From positions 52,630-116,629 of the forward strand of contig NZ_JALEGS010000053.1 of assembly GCF_022763345.1 (NCBI RefSeq): a DNA stretch of 64,000 nt, given 5' to 3'. The notes beneath the pieces are model-generated. The model saw only the letters and a list, made by a program, of their open reading frames with translations, ran no database searches and was not told the DNA's origin. Both the position numbers and the translations under genes were made by a program. This stretch comes from Phaeodactylibacter sp. Its GTDB lineage: Bacteria > Bacteroidota > Bacteroidia > Chitinophagales > Saprospiraceae. Below, in pieces: positions 61,111-64,000 of the stretch; within the stretch, counting starts at the first letter, position 1; each line of letters starts with the position of its first letter.

Positions 61111-61161
61111 TTTCCGCACTGCCGGAAACTAATTTTACTGCCCAATCGTAAGGAGCAGTAA
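61111..61161 (+). promoter_or_regulatory. Structured thrS leader with a tRNA-Thr-like hairpin
   Basis: Hairpin 1: TTTCCG/CGGAAA (61111-61128). Hairpin 2: TTACTGC/GCAGTAA with CC/GG extension (61135-61161), closing a loop AATCGTAA. Within that loop ATCGTAA looks like a tRNA anticodon loop: U33, CGU (a Thr anticodon) and A37. In E. coli, ThrS represses its own mRNA through such a mimic. Function here is inference. Confidence 0.4.
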
Positions 61162-61180
61162 CAAAATCATTAAAATCACC

Positions 61181-63109
<1,929 letters not shown>

Positions 63110-63465
63110 TGGATTGAGCCGTAAATTTTTGACAATTAAAGGCCATGCGCCAGAGAAGGCGTAAGCTTGGAAATACTATCAAATAATTCGGTCTAGCCGC
63201 ACTAGTGAAATAGGATCGTTCCTCCCCGGCTGAAGCACTGTCTTCAGCCGGGCTGGGCGGCCAGAAATGCCGGAAGTGCGGCAAAAGCTTTAAAATTACC
63301 TTAATCCCGGGCGGCCTGCTGAACTTGCAGGCGCTGATTTGGGTTTATTGTGTGAAGCTTGAACAAATTAAGCGATTTTAACATATCGCTTGAATTTTAA
63401 TGAATTTTCGCTTATTTTTATCAAAACTGACTTTTATCCCGACGCACGTTTAGAAATCCCACGAT
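63110..63465. other. Spacer after thrS with a strong hairpin
   Basis: 356 bases, no gene. CCCGGCTGAAG-CACTGT-CTTCAGCCGGG (63225-63252) is a perfect 11-bp stem without a T-tract, so a processed mRNA end or other structural element rather than a standard terminator. AT-rich after 63340. No exact -7 box before the next gene. Confidence 0.55.
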
Positions 63466-63816
63466 ATGAAGCATACTTTACCCCTGCTGTTTTTACTGTT
63501 AGCCACCTTTAGCCTCTCTGCCTCGACCGGTCTGGAAAGTAATATTAAGCCATTTCCTCCCTACACAGAAGTTACTACCCCTGTAGATTTAAAAGTCTAT
63601 CCTAACCCAGCGGTAGATTACATCAGCCTTACCGACGCGCAAGGCGTTACAGAGATCACGGTTTTTAATCTTGTTGGACGTGCGATGAAGCGGTTTCAAC
63701 TCGATTACGCAAAGCAGCAGTTTTACGTTGGAGATTTGCCAAAAGGCATGTACCTCGTGCAGATCAAAGGCTCAAATGATAACGTACTGACCACGCAGCG
63801 GCTCCATAAGCAGTAA
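63466..63816 (+). CDS. Small secreted protein with a T9SS sorting domain
   Basis: 116 residues: a signal peptide (MKHTLPLLFLLLATFSLSAS) followed almost at once by the type A sorting domain, with KVYPNPAVDYISL (about 42-54), VTEITVFNLVGRAMKRF and LPKGMYLVQIKG, ending RLHKQ. There is little else between: the mature protein is almost only the sorting domain. Such minimal cargo proteins occur in Bacteroidota, but the role is unknown. Confidence 0.87.
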   Translation: MKHTLPLLFLLLATFSLSASTGLESNIKPFPPYTEVTTPVDLKVYPNPAVDYISLTDAQGVTEITVFNLVGRAMKRFQLDYAKQQFYVGDLPKGMYLVQIKGSNDNVLTTQRLHKQ

Positions 63817-63840
63817 AGCTTAAATCCTGCCGCCGCATTC

Positions 63841-63880
63841 CAAAGCATAGCCGTGATAAATACGCAGCTGTGCTTTGTTA
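63841..63880 (+). terminator. Terminator of the small T9SS cargo gene
   Basis: CAAAGCATAGC/GCTGTGCTTTG hairpin (11 bp, one mispair), then TTATA. Moderate. Confidence 0.55.
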
Positions 63881-63922
63881 TACTGACGATTAAGTGGTTT
63901 GCTATAGCAAACCTACTCAATG
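63877..63922. repeat. Dispersed 46-bp palindromic repeat, copy 2
   Basis: Matches 30902-30947 at 44 of 46 bases and holds the perfect palindrome GGTTTGCTATAGCAAACC. Followed at 63923-63946 by another hairpin TCAGATGCTA/TAGCATCTGA. Confidence 0.85.
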
Positions 63923-64000
63923 TCAGATGCTATGTTTAGCATCTGAGCAAGTTCTTTGAAAATTTCATAGATTAGCACTACCAAAGGAGGTTATGCTTTC

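Noticed and set aside
63225..63252. Perfect 11-bp hairpin as the thrS terminator
   Set aside because: No T-tract and 115 bases after the stop; left as a structural element only.

Overview
The window reads as chromosomal DNA of a Bacteroidota bacterium, most likely from the Saprospiria (Lewinella/Phaeodactylibacter-like) group. Evidence for the phylum: a PorQ gene and three proteins with type IX secretion (T9SS) C-terminal sorting domains; about ten promoter -7 boxes matching the Bacteroidota form TAnnTTTG; the DUF4271-hemD pair; and few Shine-Dalgarno sequences. Mevalonate-pathway isoprenoid synthesis (mvaD) and an alpha-oxoamine synthase of sphingolipid/sulfonolipid type fit that group. The class-level call is inference from gene content; no marker was compared.

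Layout. 1-3.9 kb: end of thrB, thrC, then bioF with a ketoacyl-ACP synthase homologue. Two near-identical parS centromere-type palindromes lie here (one inside thrC, one at 3922), so this end is probably in the origin-proximal part of the chromosome. 4-9.5 kb: secreted M1 peptidase, an Asp-rich PepSY-like lipoprotein and a kelch-repeat T9SS cargo. 9.7-12.7 kb: mvaD, a rhodanese lipoprotein and a serine palmitoyltransferase-like enzyme. 12.7-16.7 kb: Uma2 protein and an aldehyde-stress module (YqhC-type AraC regulator, aldehyde dehydrogenase, DUF779). 16.7-22 kb: rlmD, an unknown protein, and a complete multistep phosphorelay (hybrid kinase, Hpt, receiver) that runs into rmlA. 22-25.6 kb: glycosyltransferase, two lipoproteins, VWA protein, bcp. 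25.6-28.7 kb: PfkB kinase, a broken tRNA gene carrying two palindromic inserts, an intact tRNA-Asn(GTT), a GIY-YIG nuclease stub, pirin, a DUF1328 protein and a CDGSH protein.

29-38.3 kb: SPOR-domain envelope protein, repeat-rich spacer, RND/MMPL exporter, a second repeat-rich spacer, two consecutive acyl-CoA ligases. 38.6-45.3 kb: PA-domain T9SS cargo, AIM24-family protein, a spacer with decayed coding, TetR regulator, parC. 45.6-49.8 kb: ECF sigma factor followed by an unusual protein joining anti-sigma-like repeats, one membrane helix and an outer-membrane barrel, then a two-component system. 50-55.3 kb: DUF4271-hemD, NUDIX CoA pyrophosphatase, and a minus-strand group (M42 peptidase, 57-residue membrane protein, cyclase), then a thioredoxin-like protein. 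55.4-64 kb: membrane-anchored patatin, YwqK/MORN lipoprotein, porQ, polytopic membrane protein, thrS with a structured leader, and a small T9SS cargo.

Most genes are housekeeping or envelope genes of ordinary length. No prophage, insertion sequence with transposase, CRISPR array or plasmid gene was seen. The least ordinary signals are the parS pair, the palindrome-interrupted tRNA gene, the sigma/anti-sigma-barrel pair, the tRNA-Thr-like hairpin in the thrS leader, and a 46-bp palindromic repeat present in two spacers 33 kb apart.
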